Below are positions 1-14,000 of a stretch of 64,000 nt of DNA, one piece after another. This stretch comes from Stomorhina lunata (Eukaryota; Arthropoda; Insecta; Diptera; Rhiniidae). Both the position numbers and the translations under genes were made by a program. Below the pieces are notes generated by a model. That model ran no database searches. It saw nothing but the letters and a program-made list of their open reading frames with translations, and was not told the DNA's origin. The first letter of the stretch is position 1. Each line of letters begins with the position of its first letter. The stretch spans positions 87,576,768 through 87,640,767 of the forward strand of contig OW121743.1 of assembly GCA_933228675.1 (NCBI GenBank), in the 5' to 3' direction.

Positions 1-1733
1 TCTGATCAAAATTTTACTGAAGACAACTTTTGATCTTAATTTTACTGAAGACAAATTTTGTTAAAAATTTTACTGAAGAAAAATTTTGTTAAAAATTTTA
101 TTTAAGACAAATTTTGCTCAAAGTTTTACTAAAGACAAAATTTGTTCAAAATTTTACTAAAGACAGATTTTGTTAAAAATCTTACCAAAGACAAATTTTG
201 TTCAAAATTTTACTAAAGGCAAATTTTGTTAAAAATTTTACTTAAGACAAATTTTGTTCAAAATTTTACGAAAGACAAATTTTGTTCAAAATGTTACTTA
301 AGACAATTTTTGATCAAAATTTTACTTAGGGCAAATTTTGATAAAAATTTTACTGAAGACAGATTTTGATCAATATTTTACTAAAGATAAATTTTGATCA
401 AAATTTTACTAAAGACAAATTTTGTTAAAAATTTTACTAAAGACAAATTTTGTTAAAAATTTTAGTAAAGACAAATTTTGTTAAAAATTTTACTTAAGAC
501 AAATTTTGTTCAAAATTTTACGAAAGACAAATTTTGTTCAAAATGTTACTTAAGACAATTTTTGATCAAAATTTTACTTAGGGCAAATTTTGATAAAAAT
601 TTTACTGAAGACAGATTTTGATCAATATTTTACTAAAGACAAATTTTGTTAAAAATTTTACTCAAGACAAATTTTGTTAAAAATTTTACTAAAGACAAAT
701 TTTGTTAAAAATTTTAGTAAAGACAAATTTTGTTAAAAATTTTACTTAAGACAAATTTTGTTCAAAATTTTACGAAAGACAAATTTTGTTCAAAATGTTA
801 CTTAAGACAATTTTTGATCAAAATTTTACTTAGGGCAAATTTTGATAAAAATTTTACTAAAGACAGATTTTGATCAATATTTTACTAAAGACAAATTTTG
901 TTAAAAATTTTACTAAAGAAAAATTTTGTTAAAAATTTTAGTAAAGACAAATTTTATTCAAAATTTTACTGAAGACAAATTTCGATCAAAATTTTACTAA
1001 AGACAAATTTTGTTAAAAATTTTACTAAAGAAAAATTTTGTTAAAAATTTTAGTAAAGACAAATTTTATTCAAAATTTTTCTATAGACAAATTTCGATCA
1101 AAATTTTACTAAAGACAAATTTTGTTAAAAATTTTACTAAAGACAAATTTTGATCAAAAGTTTACTAAAGACAAATTTTTATAAAAATTTTACTGAAGAC
1201 AAATTTTGATAAAAATTTTACTGAAGACAAATTTTGATCTAAATTTTAATGAAGACAACTTTTGATCAAAATTTTACTAAAGACAAATTTTGTTCAAAAT
1301 TTTACAAAAAAAAAAAACGAAATTTTACTGAAGACAAATTTTGAATGAAACTTTACTAAAGACAAATTTTGATCAAAATTTAACTAAAGACAAATTTTGA
1401 TCAAAACTTTACTTAAGACAAATATTAATCAAATTTTACTAAATACAAATTTTGGTCAATATTTTACTAAAGAAAAATTTAGATCAAAATTTTACTTAAG
1501 ACAAATTTTGATCAACATTTTGTTAAATACAAATTTTTTTGCAAAATTTTATTATAGACAAATTTTCATCAAAATTTTACTTAAGACAAATTTTGATCAA
1601 CATTTTGTTACATACAAATTTTGGTGAAAATTTTATTAAAGACAAATTGTTATAAAAATTTTACTTAAGACAAATTTTGATCACAATTTTACTAAAGACA
1701 AATTTTTACCAAAATTTTACTTGGTTTAAATTT
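1..1733. repeat. 28-bp tandem repeat (satellite), array continues left of window
   Basis: The array consists of a 28-bp unit whose core reads ACAAATTTTG, then TTAAAAATTTTACTAAAG. Each unit splits into two similar 14-bp halves, each containing an A-tract followed by a T-tract. Variants alternate GTTA, GTTC and GATC in the linker. Three consecutive blocks starting at 241, 493 and 745 carry the same ordered set of variant monomers (ACGAAAG, AATGTTAC, TTAGGGC, CAATATT), giving a 252-bp higher-order unit of nine monomers. The right end (1300-1733) is more divergent and contains an A-run near 1306. The 76-codon frame at 1397-1627 follows the repeat and is not a gene. Confidence 0.95.
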
Positions 1734-3085
1734 ACAGAAAGAAATGTATGCTGTAGGAGAACATTATCATGAAGAAAACTTTTGAATACTTACAGTTGAT
1801 AAGCAAAAATATTCATTATAGAATTACCACTTACCTAAAATGAAAGAAAAAAAAATATTTATTAGCAAAATGTTATTACAAAGGCAGAAGAAATATATGT
1901 AAAAAAAAAAAAAATAATTAATTTAAGCAATTATAATCTGTAAGTTATTAGGCTTAAATCCCCATTAATTCACATTTTTAAACAAATTCCCTAATCCAAG
2001 ACCACACAAACGCCAACCTTTTAAATTTTTCCCTAGTCATTCAACGGAAAACCTATCTATTTCTATTCATTCGAAAACAATAGCCTTTTTTTTGCAATAA
2101 TCCTGCAAAATCATGGCCAAGAAAATTGTCATTTGTACTTTTAATAATTTTAAGCAATTTAAACATCATTGTATAAGAAATAGCCGTAATTTGTTTAAAT
2201 TTACTAAACAATACTAGAAATTAACAGAAAACGATAAGAATGAAAATCTTAGGCTTTTGTATGAAAAAAAAAAAATGGTTAACATGACAAAGACTTAAGC
2301 AGAGATGAGATTTGAAATGAGATACTCGCACAGATTTCTAAAACTATTAAAATATTTTCATTCTTTAGATTTGAAAACCGAAAGAGGCCAAAGATAGCAG
2401 ATACTCATTTACGAGTGAAGTACATTTTTCGCACACAGCATGAGGTCTTAACGCTTATAACGTCAATCCTATAGCTAGTGCCCGCACTACTGTTAAGTAG
2501 TAGCCCAGAATGTGCTAAAGATTAAAATTGGAAATAAAAATTTCAGGCAGAATTTTAAGAGGCGAACAAAAAATGGAAGCGGTTCCTTTTCATTCTCAAA
2601 TTGCAGCAAGTGTGACCATGACGAATTGCGTGTATGTTTAAGAAAATATGAATCTACAGAGGGACAGACATTCTCGGTATTTTTAGGACAGATGTATTTC
2701 TTTTTTTTCATATAATAATTGTACACCTTTTATAGTTATTCTGGTATTTATTATTAAATGTCTAAGATAAAAATCACTATAAAGAGTCCTTTTTTGCTCC
2801 TGTGACATTTATACAATAAATGTTTTTTTTTTCTTAAAAAACTATTAAAAAAATTTCTTCATAAACATTTTTTTTGCAGTATCATAAAAATCGTTTTCGT
2901 TTTTATCCCATTTAAGATATTTTTGTCAAGGTAGTTTAAAAGTATGTGGTTAAATTGTTTTTTGTTATTTCAAGTGTGACCCAAGAGGTACTTTGAAAGC
3001 ATTTAGTGCGTAAAATCTTGGGAATATGTTTAAAAAGAAAAATATAGTGTTTTTTTTGTATTTTATTAAGGACTTTTAACAATAC
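1734..3085. other. AT-rich spacer without recognisable gene
   Basis: The stretch is AT-rich, with homopolymer runs of A (for example near 1900) and T (near 2820). Overlapping frames on both strands at 2493-2726 show no domain, splice context or codon pattern I recognise. I see no mobile-element ends here. Confidence 0.6.
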
Positions 3086-5852
3086 AAAATTTTTTTATCT
3101 AAACATTTTCTATAGAAAAATTTTCTATCCAAAAATTTTCTATCGAAAAATTTTTTATCCAAAAATATAAGAAAAGTTCTATTATCAACAATTTTTTTTA
3201 ACGAAAACTTTTGTAAAGAAAAATTTTTTTAAAGAAAAATTTTGTATAGAAAAATTGTTTAATGAAAAATTTTGTATAGAAAATTTCTTTTAACGAAAAA
3301 TTTTGTATAGAAAAAATTTGTTAACGAAAAATTTTGGATAAAAAAATTTGTATACAAAAGTTTTCTATAGAAAATATTTCAACGAAATTTTTTTTTCAAT
3401 GAAAAATCTTCTATTATTATTTTTTTTTTTAACAAAAAATTTTCTATAGCAAAATTTTTTTAACGAAGTATTTTCTATAGAAAAATTTTGTTAACGAAAA
3501 ATTTTTTATAGAAAATTTTCTATACAAAAATTATTTTAAGAAAATATTTTCTTCAAAAGGAAAGATTAATTGCATTTGTCTCGATCTGTTACATTTAATT
3601 TTCTATAGAAAAATTTTTTAACGAAAAATTTTCTATAGAAAATATTTTAACGAAAAATTTTCTATAGAAAATATTTTAACGAAAAATTTTCTATAGAAAA
3701 AATTTTAACGAAAAATTTTCTATAGAAAATATTTTAACGAAAAATTTTCTATAGAAAATATTTTAACGAACAATTTTCTATAGAAAATATTTTAACGAAC
3801 AATTTTCTATAGAAAATATTTTAACGAAAAATTTTCTATAGAAGATATTTTAACGAAAAATTTTCTATAGAAAATATTTTAACGAAAAATTTTCTATAGA
3901 AAATATTTTAACGAAAAATTTTCTATAGAAAATATTTTAACGAAAAATTTTCTTTAGAAAATATTTTAACGAAAAATTTTCTTTAGAAAATATTTTAACG
4001 AAAAATTTTCTTTAGAAAATATTTTAACGAAAAATTTTCTTTAGAAAATATTTTAACGAAAAATTTTCTATAGAAAATATTTTAACGAAAAATTTTCTAT
4101 AGAAAATATTTTAACGAAAAATTTTCGATAGAAAATATTTTAAAGAAAAATTTTCTATAGAAAATATTTTAACGAAAAATTTTCTATAGGAAATATTTTA
4201 ACGAAAAATTTTCTATAGAAAATATTTTAACGAAAAATTTTCTATAGAAAATATTTTAACGAAAAATTTTCTATAGAAAATATTTTAACGAAAAATTTTC
4301 TATAGAAAATATTTTAACGAAAAATTTTCTATAGAAAATATTTTAACGAAAAATTTTCTATAGAAAATATTTTAACGAAAAATTTTCTATAGAAAATATT
4401 TTAACGAAAAATTTTCTATAGAAAATATTTTAACGAAAAATTTTCTATAGAAAATATTTTAACGAAAAATTTTCTATAGAAAATATTTTAACGAAAAATT
4501 TTCTATAGAAAATATTTTAACGAAAAATTTTCTATAGAAAATATTTTAACGAAAAATTTTCTATAGAAAATATTTTAACGAAAAATTTTCTATAGAAAAT
4601 ATTTTAACGAAAAATTTTCTATAGAAAATATTTTAACGAAAAATTTTCTATAGAAAATATTTTAACGAAAAATTTTCTATAGAAAATATTTTAACGAAAA
4701 ATTTTCTATAGAAAATATTTTAACGAAAAATTTTCTATAGAAAATATTTTAACGAAAAATTTTCTATAGAAAATATTTTAACGAAAAATTTTCTATAGAA
4801 AATATTTTAACGAAAAATTTTCTATAGGAAATATTTTAACGAAAAATTTTCTATAGAAAATATTTTAACGAAAAATTTTCTATAGAAAATATTTTAACGA
4901 AAAATTTTCTATAGAAAATATTTTAACGAAAAATTTTCTATAGAAAATATTTTAACGAAAAATTTTCTATAGAAAATATTTTAATGAAAAATTTTCTATA
5001 GAAAATATTTTAACGAAAAATTTTCTATAGAAAATATTTTAACGAAAAATTTTCTATAGAAAATATTTTAACGAAAAATTTTCTAAAGAAAATATTTTAA
5101 CAAAAAATTTTCTATAGAAAATATTTTAACGAAAAATTTTTCTATAGAAAAAAATTTTTTAACGAAAATTTTTCTATAGAAAAATTTTTTTAACGAAATT
5201 TTTCTATAGAAAAATTTTTTTTAACGAAAATTTTTCTATAGAAAAATTTTTGAATGAAAATTTTTCTATAGAAAAATTTTTTTAATGAAAATTTTTTTAT
5301 AGAAAAATTTTTTAATGAAAATTTTTTTATAGAAAATTTTTTTAATGAAAATTTTTCTATAGAAAAATTTTTTTAATGAAAATTTTTCTATAGAAAAATT
5401 TTTTTAATGAAAATTTTTCTATATAATTTTTTTTTAACGAAAATTTTTCTATAGAAAAATTTTTTTAAGTAAAATTTTTCTATAGAAAATTTTTTTAATG
5501 AAAATTTTTCTATAGAAAAATTTTTTTAACGAAAAATTTTCTATAGAAAATTTTTTTTAACGAAAAATTTTCTATAGAACATTTTTTTTTAACGAAAAAT
5601 TTCCTATAGAAAATTTTTTTTAACGAAAAATTTTCTATAGAAAATTTTTTTTAACGAAAAAATTTTTTTAATGAAAATTTTTTTATAGAAAAATTTTTTA
5701 TAGAAAATATTTTTAACGAAAATTTTTCGATAGAAAATTTTTTTTAATGAAAATTTCTCTATAGAAAAATTTTTATAACTAAAAATTTTCGATAGAAAAA
5801 TTTTTTTAATAAACATTTTTCTATAGAAAAATTTTTCTATAAAAATTTTTTT
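3086..5852. repeat. 29-bp CTATAG satellite array
   Basis: The unit is CTATAGAAAATATTTTAACG followed by AAAAATTTT, exactly 29 bp (for example CTATAG at 4271 and 4300). The section 3596-5130 has about 53 nearly identical units. The flanks 3086-3595 and 5131-5852 are strongly diverged, with variable spacing and TTTAATG or TTTAACG linkers. Four successive units at about 3952-4044 share the CTTTAG variant, which shows local amplification. The unit contains the perfect 16-bp palindrome ATTTTCTATAGAAAAT. Related arrays with a GATAAA or TTATC linker recur throughout the window. No boundary sequences like those of the mobile copies were found here. Confidence 0.97.
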
Positions 5853-7421
5853 TGGTTTCTAAAGTATATCTTTACTGTTGTATAAAGGGATTAAGGAAAT
5901 AAAATTTAAGTGGTTGTTACTTTCTATGTCATTAGCAATAAATAGATCTTGCTACGAAAATTAAAGTAAAGAACATTTTGAAGGATAATCCAGTGGATTA
6001 TTTTTTAATAGATTTTTACTTTTACATCTTGAGTATAAAGGTAGTGAAGTTTTTTTTTTTTAATTGGCATTAAATTGTAAGATATTTTCTTAGTTTTAAA
6101 CTCAGAACTCTAATGTCCTACAATTCCTAGCTTATCCTCTACAAATACCAAAAATTTTTAAGTTATGAAAAATAAACAGTCAAAATATTATTTATCTTAG
6201 ATCTTTTATTACTTCAGCATAGGAAAATGCTACTTTAACAATTGTCTTTTTTTCAAATCCTATGACATTTTCGAAACCCAAACAAACGTGATCTCATATC
6301 TGCTTATCAAATATCATCATCACTGTTGTCATCATCATAATCCCCAGCTAAAAAGTGCAAAAAATACTAAAAACAAATTTGAGCAAACTAAACTTTAACC
6401 TCCCGCCTCCAAAGCTAAACAATGCTTCTGCAACAACTTCCTAGTATGTATCACTGTTTGGTTTTGGTGGTGGTGCACTGCACCATAACCACTTCAGACA
6501 AAAATCTAGAATCTTTCTTTAGAATATAACATCTTCTGTGCCACCGCTAAAGGATGAGAGACAATCATTGTGTTTAAACAGGGGAAAAAAATATTAAAAC
6601 TTCTATGAGAAATGTTCAACTTTAAATGGTAATTTTCATAAAACAATAAACATTTTAGTTGTTGCTGCTTTTCATAAAATGCAAATTTGTTTAACATTAA
6701 ACATTAACAATAATAACAAAAAAAAAATGTATTTTGAATTAAACTTTTTGTTGCTGCTCTTTTTGAAAAACAGAGCAACAAAATTAAATTGCTTTAGTTT
6801 TAAACGATTGCAATTTCAGTTTTGGCAACAGGAGCTTTGTCGAAATGTTTTCCAAATGTTGTCTTACAAATACTTAGTAACGAAATTGACCTGTGGGATC
6901 TATTAAAGCATTGACCTTTCCTTTGATTGCAATTTCGTTTGTTTTGTTGTTGTTGTGTTTGCAATTTACGTGATTGCGGCATAATACTCGTAATATTGAT
7001 ACCAGAAATACTTACTATTGTCTTGTAATCGGAAATAAACAAATATCTATAATAGTTGAGATTTAAATGGCTTCAAGGGTAGTGTTATTAGGGGTATTCA
7101 CGACAGTATTAACATTTTAGTATTAACGCATTGCATTCTGATGGAATTTTTTCGGATATACTGGACCAGTCTTAATCGTTACATTGGTAAAACTTGATTT
7201 TGGATAGTACACAACCATTTGTTTGCCAGAAGTCTTTGGAAAAATAAGAAAAACCAACAATACAATCTCAAATACTAATGTCAATAGCGAGAATATGGCA
7301 ATGCCATTATAAAAATTAAAATTAATTAATGCTAAAGAGTATTTATTTTAAATCGGCGGCGTGTTAATTCTGTGGATACTGCTGCGATATGCTGTGATAG
7401 TTATTAATTACAAAAATTAAT
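5853..7421. other. AT-rich spacer without recognisable gene
   Basis: I see no gene here. Small items are a CAT-rich run near 6313-6340 and, at 7351-7371, a copy of the dispersed motif ATCGGCGGCGTGTTAAT that also occurs near 34262, 50487, 51770 and 60874. The short frames at 6506-7042 overlap one another on both strands and show no protein family. Confidence 0.5.
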
Positions 7422-7507
7422 GTTGTCGCAACTGGGGCTCGAACCCAAGCAGAATTTGATATGTTACATTTAGTAGTTGTCCTGCTAACCAACTAACCAC
7501 AGCCTCT
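7422..7507 (-). other. tRNA-like sequence (pseudo-tRNA or SINE head)
   Basis: Read on the minus strand it has a good B box, GGGTTCGAGCC (7436-7446), within a T-arm-like stem TTGGG/CCCAG. An A-box-like TGTGGTTAGTTGG (7489-7501) lies about 45 bases upstream. I cannot pair the acceptor stem, and the A box is one base short of the standard form. It therefore looks like a decayed tRNA or the head of a SINE rather than a working tRNA gene. Confidence 0.45.
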
Positions 7508-7954
7508 AATAACGATAAAGATCATACACCCTCTATATTCTCTCAGTATTACTGTTTAATAGGAAAACTTCGAGGTCTATTGCAAAGCCCTAAAGCTTAT
7601 AGTGCACAAGGGCTTTTGGATCACTCTAGTCTTTTTTAGATAGATTGATTTTCCAGATTCTGTTTTCCCGATTTCAGTTGAGGGCTTGAGTATCCATCTT
7701 ACGTAGGTGGCCGGCCACAGGGACTTGCTAGGAAACTGTAGAGAAAAAAAGGGAATCCATAATATCTAAACCTGGTTTCATATTTCTTTGAAGACCCTGA
7801 CGATCTGACTAAAGTAGATAAGACAACGTAAAAGCCTTTTAAAGGAGGAGGTAGTAATATACTTTTTGCTTACTACCGTGGTAATGCCATGGGTTTATAG
7901 TCCAAATGAAGACGAATATCGAACTGCATTATTGACTCAATTTAACCTAACCAT
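7508..7954. other. Unique spacer
   Basis: No gene was found. A 12-bp perfect palindrome, GTGGCCGGCCAC, lies at 7707-7718 and stands out in this AT-rich context. Confidence 0.5.
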
Positions 7955-9240
7955 GAATTTGACTGTTACATAAACTTTGACTTTGAATTTGACCATGATT
8001 TAGACTATGACTTTGACTCTTACTTTGTCTATGACTTCGACCATGACTTAGACTATGACTATGACTTAGACTATAAATATGGCTTAGGATATGACTTAGA
8101 CTATGACTTAGACTGTGACTTTGACTATTACTTTGACTATGACTTAGACTGTGATTTAGACTATGACTTTGACTATGACTTAGACTATGACTATGGCTTA
8201 GAATATGACTTATTCTATGACTTAAACTATGACTATGACCAAGACTATGGCTATGACTTAGACTATGACTATGGCTTAGAATATGACTTAGACTATAACT
8301 ATGGCTTAGTATATGACTTAGACTATGACTTAGACTATGACTTAGACTATGACTTAGACTATGACTTAGACTATGACTTAGACTATGACTTAGACTATGA
8401 CTTAGACTATGACTTAGACTATGACTTAGACTATGACTTAGACTATGACTTAGACTATGACTTAGACTATGACTTAGACTATGACTTAGACTATGACTTA
8501 GACTATGACTTAGACTATGACTTAGACTATAACTTTGACTATTACTATGACTTCAACTATGACTTCAACTATGACTTAGGCTATGACTTAGACTACGACT
8601 ATGACTATGGCTTAGACTATGACTTAGACTATGACTTAGACTATGACTTAGACTATGACTTAGACTATGACTTAGACTATGACTTAGACGATGACTTAGA
8701 TTATGACTTAGACTATGACTTCGACTATGACTTAGACTATGACTATGAATTAGACTATAACTATGGCTTAGGGTATGACTATGACTTAGACTATGGCTAT
8801 GGCTTAGGATATGACTTAGACTATGACTTACACTATGACTTTGACTATTATTATGACTTAGGCTATGACTTAGACTACGACTTTGACTTAGACTTTGGCT
8901 TAGGATATGGCTTAGTCTATGACTTAGACTATGACTTCGACTATGACTTAGACTATGACTTAGACTATGACTTAGATAATGACTAAGACTATGACTAAGA
9001 CTATGACTTAGACTATGACTTAGACTTTGACTATGCCCATGACTATGCCTTTGTCTATGACATTCACATAATCTTCGACTTTGACTGTTATTATGACTAT
9101 ACTTTGACTATGACTTTGACTATGACCTAAAGTATGACTTTGACTATGATTATTACTTAGACTATGATTATGACTTTGACTTTGTCTTTGACTACGACAT
9201 GGACTTAGATTACGACTTTGGCATTGACTTAGATTACGAT
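7955..9240. repeat. GACTWT/GACTTA hexamer satellite
   Basis: This is a tandem array of hexamers of the form GACTAT, GACTTA and GACTTT. A homogenised 12-bp dimer (GACTATGACTTA) dominates about 8302-8530. Scattered GGCTTA and GGCTAT variants occur (for example near 8785-8800); the latter is the unit of the pure array at 11070. The ends grade into degenerate copies. Confidence 0.93.
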
Positions 9241-10514
9241 TTTTATAATAATGCTAAAGCTTTCATTACAAATTTCTCTAAAGTTCAATGACCATAAAAT
9301 ATGTGAGGGTGCTTTATTTATCAGTTGGTCTCCTAGATTTAACAGCTGTTATTAGTTGATATTTTTAATAGCAGCAATTATACTACAGTAGTATCTATCA
9401 TATAACAAACACATTCACTTACCAAATGAGCAACTTAATAAAGTCATTAATTCTTTATTATTCTTCCCTAAACTTCTATTCTTTTGACTTTAAATTTCAT
9501 TCATAAACTGACCATATTGTTGTTAAATAATCTTGAAATTTTAATCTTTCTTCAAAATATAAAACATCACAAATGTATTTAATTCTGGACAAAAGAACAA
9601 GGGAACCCAGCAGACAAAGAGGTTAAAATTTCTTTATTAACATTGGAAAATTCCTCACTAAAAATGAATATAAAAGATATAATTTTTGAACAAATATAAT
9701 TACCCACAATTATTCTGATTTTAAAGTTTAACAAAATGATGTCAAAGTTAATAGTTTATTAAAAATGACTTGTTTTTCAAAAAACTTAAAATTTATTCAT
9801 GCCTTTCACATTAACAGACATACAGAAGTTATGAATCTCAGTCTGTCTGTCTCTGCCGCTTGCCGTTTTCCGACATTTACTTAAAAAATAAGTAAATCTA
9901 AGTTTTGAATTCATACATTATCATCGTCATTATTTTAAACATTTTAATTTTCTCTGTAATTTATTTTTTTATTTTTTGTGTTACTATAATTTATGTATAA
10001 ATAAATAGTTAATCTACAAATTTCCAGTGATTTAAGTTTAAGTTTTTTTTTTCTCCACCGCAAATTATAGTATTTTGTTCAGTCATTGATTGCAGGCGCA
10101 TGAGACTTAAGTTTTTCTTTATCAGAAATGCGACGACTTTGTTAGTTATATTGGTGGGCTCAGTTTGGTATGACTATTTTTGGCCAAGCCTTGTTTCTGT
10201 TTCTGTCTATAATAATTTGCTAATTTTTCTTGACAAGTTTCGAATGCTTTGGAAAATAAAATCTGTTATTCAAGTTTTCAGTTTGATTGCTAAACGTTTT
10301 ATAGAAAATCGTAGAATATTTTATGGAGTTTTCTTTATTTTGTATTTGGGAAAAATTTATTGAAAATTTCCAGTGAAATTTATTTCTTTAAATATTTTGC
10401 AATTTTGTGATCATATGATCATTTGTGGTTGCTTACACTCCCTTTAATTGATATTTAGAAAGTTGCTATCAAAATTTGTGTAATATTAAAGAAAAGTTAA
10501 AATTTATTTAATCT
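9241..10514. other. Spacer; one weak 87-codon frame
   Basis: The sequence is AT-rich with no recognised gene. An open frame at 10100-10363 (+) encodes a hydrophobic 87-residue peptide beginning MRLKFFFIRN, and an AG (possible splice acceptor) lies just upstream. It could be a membrane-protein exon, but I recognise no family and see no partner exon. Confidence 0.4.
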
Positions 10515-11069
10515 GTGACTTAAACTACGGTTTGATTATAATTTTACTTATGGCTTCGATAATAACTATGTTTATGACTTTGATTATGAATTTAACTATG
10601 CCACCGACTATAATTTTGACTATGACCGGAAATATGACTAAGTCTTAGAATATGATTGGACTTAGACTATTGGCTTTTGACTATTGAATATTGACTATTT
10701 ATATTGACTATTTACAATTGACTACCGACTATTGATAATTGACAATTGATTATGGACCATTGGCTATTGGCTATTAAATATTGAATATTGACTGTTGACA
10801 ATTGACTATTGACTATTCACTTTTCAATATTGACAATTGACTATTGATTATTGACTATTGGCAATTGAATATTGACTGTTGACAATTGACTATTGACTAT
10901 TAAATAATGACTACTGAATAATGACTATTTACTATTGAGTATTGACTATTGTCTATTGACTATTGAAAATTGACTATTCACTATTGACTACTGAGAATTG
11001 ACTGTTGATTATTGACTATTAACTATTGACTATTGGCTATTGACTATTTACTATTGACTATTTACTATT
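10515..11069. repeat. Degenerate GACTWT hexamers grading into TTGACTA heptamers
   Basis: Up to about 10660 the repeat is a degenerate hexamer (TATGACTTTGAT-like). From there to 11069 the period becomes about 7 bp, based on TTGACTA/ATTGACT, with many substitutions. It directly abuts the pure GGCTAT array through the string TACTATTGGCTATGGC, so the heptamer array is the immediate left flank of that expansion. Confidence 0.85.
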
Positions 11070-14000
11070 GGCTATGGCTATGGCTATGGCTATGGCTATG
11101 GCTATGGCTATGGCTATGGCTATGGCTATGGCTATGGCTATGGCTATGGCTATGGCTATGGCTATGGCTATGGCTATGGCTATGGCTATGGCTATGGCTA
11201 TGGCTATGGCTATGGCTATGGCTATGGCTATGGCTATGGCTATGGCTATGGCTATGGCTATGGCTATGGCTATGGCTATGGCTATGGCTATGGCTATGGC
11301 TATGGCTATGGCTATGGCTATGGCTATGGCTATGGCTATGGCTATGGCTATGGCTATGGCTATGGCTATGGCTATGGCTATGGCTATGGCTATGGCTATG
11401 GCTATGGCTATGGCTATGGCTATGGCTATGGCTATGGCTATGGCTATGGCTATGGCTATGGCTATGGCTATGGCTATGGCTATGGCTATGGCTATGGCTA
11501 TGGCTATGGCTATGGCTATGGCTATGGCTATGGCTATGGCTATGGCTATGGCTATGGCTATGGCTATGGCTATGGCTATGGCTATGGCTATGGCTATGGC
11601 TATGGCTATGGCTATGGCTATGGCTATGGCTATGGCTATGGCTATGGCTATGGCTATGGCTATGGCTATGGCTATGGCTATGGCTATGGCTATGGCTATG
11701 GCTATGGCTATGGCTATGGCTATGGCTATGGCTATGGCTATGGCTATGGCTATGGCTATGGCTATGGCTATGGCTATGGCTATGGCTATGGCTATGGCTA
11801 TGGCTATGGCTATGGCTATGGCTATGGCTATGGCTATGGCTATGGCTATGGCTATGGCTATGGCTATGGCTATGGCTATGGCTATGGCTATGGCTATGGC
11901 TATGGCTATGGCTATGGCTATGGCTATGGCTATGGCTATGGCTATGGCTATGGCTATGGCTATGGCTATGGCTATGGCTATGGCTATGGCTATGGCTATG
12001 GCTATGGCTATGGCTATGGCTATGGCTATGGCTATGGCTATGGCTATGGCTATGGCTATGGCTATGGCTATGGCTATGGCTATGGCTATGGCTATGGCTA
12101 TGGCTATGGCTATGGCTATGGCTATGGCTATGGCTATGGCTATGGCTATGGCTATGGCTATGGCTATGGCTATGGCTATGGCTATGGCTATGGCTATGGC
12201 TATGGCTATGGCTATGGCTATGGCTATGGCTATGGCTATGGCTATGGCTATGGCTATGGCTATGGCTATGGCTATGGCTATGGCTATGGCTATGGCTATG
12301 GCTATGGCTATGGCTATGGCTATGGCTATGGCTATGGCTATGGCTATGGCTATGGCTATGGCTATGGCTATGGCTATGGCTATGGCTATGGCTATGGCTA
12401 TGGCTATGGCTATGGCTATGGCTATGGCTATGGCTATGGCTATGGCTATGGCTATGGCTATGGCTATGGCTATGGCTATGGCTATGGCTATGGCTATGGC
12501 TATGGCTATGGCTATGGCTATGGCTATGGCTATGGCTATGGCTATGGCTATGGCTATGGCTATGGCTATGGCTATGGCTATGGCTATGGCTATGGCTATG
12601 GCTATGGCTATGGCTATGGCTATGGCTATGGCTATGGCTATGGCTATGGCTATGGCTATGGCTATGGCTATGGCTATGGCTATGGCTATGGCTATGGCTA
12701 TGGCTATGGCTATGGCTATGGCTATGGCTATGGCTATGGCTATGGCTATGGCTATGGCTATGGCTATGGCTATGGCTATGGCTATGGCTATGGCTATGGC
12801 TATGGCTATGGCTATGGCTATGGCTATGGCTATGGCTATGGCTATGGCTATGGCTATGGCTATGGCTATGGCTATGGCTATGGCTATGGCTATGGCTATG
12901 GCTATGGCTATGGCTATGGCTATGGCTATGGCTATGGCTATGGCTATGGCTATGGCTATGGCTATGGCTATGGCTATGGCTATGGCTATGGCTATGGCTA
13001 TGGCTATGGCTATGGCTATGGCTATGGCTATGGCTATGGCTATGGCTATGGCTATGGCTATGGCTATGGCTATGGCTATGGCTATGGCTATGGCTATGGC
13101 TATGGCTATGGCTATGGCTATGGCTATGGCTATGGCTATGGCTATGGCTATGGCTATGGCTATGGCTATGGCTATGGCTATGGCTATGGCTATGGCTATG
13201 GCTATGGCTATGGCTATGGCTATGGCTATGGCTATGGCTATGGCTATGGCTATGGCTATGGCTATGGCTATGGCTATGGCTATGGCTATGGCTATGGCTA
13301 TGGCTATGGCTATGGCTATGGCTATGGCTATGGCTATGGCTATGGCTATGGCTATGGCTATGGCTATGGCTATGGCTATGGCTATGGCTATGGCTATGGC
13401 TATGGCTATGGCTATGGCTATGGCTATGGCTATGGCTATGGCTATGGCTATGGCTATGGCTATGGCTATGGCTATGGCTATGGCTATGGCTATGGCTATG
13501 GCTATGGCTATGGCTATGGCTATGGCTATGGCTATGGCTATGGCTATGGCTATGGCTATGGCTATGGCTATGGCTATGGCTATGGCTATGGCTATGGCTA
13601 TGGCTATGGCTATGGCTATGGCTATGGCTATGGCTATGGCTATGGCTATGGCTATGGCTATGGCTATGGCTATGGCTATGGCTATGGCTATGGCTATGGC
13701 TATGGCTATGGCTATGGCTATGGCTATGGCTATGGCTATGGCTATGGCTATGGCTATGGCTATGGCTATGGCTATGGCTATGGCTATGGCTATGGCTATG
13801 GCTATGGCTATGGCTATGGCTATGGCTATGGCTATGGCTATGGCTATGGCTATGGCTATGGCTATGGCTATGGCTATGGCTATGGCTATGGCTATGGCTA
13901 TGGCTATGGCTATGGCTATGGCTATGGCTATGGCTATGGCTATGGCTATGGCTATGGCTATGGCTATGGCTATGGCTATGGCTATGGCTATGGCTATGGC

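Noticed and set aside
2493..2726. Overlapping frames on both strands
   Set aside because: Neither shows a protein family; the overlap itself suggests a chance stop-free patch.
1..5852. CRISPR-like arrays of 28-31 bp repeats
   Set aside because: Repeats are contiguous with no unique spacers, in clearly eukaryotic DNA; they are satellites.
10100..10363. 87-residue hydrophobic frame as a receptor exon
   Set aside because: No recognised family motif, no partner exons and no clear donor site; chance frames of this size are expected.
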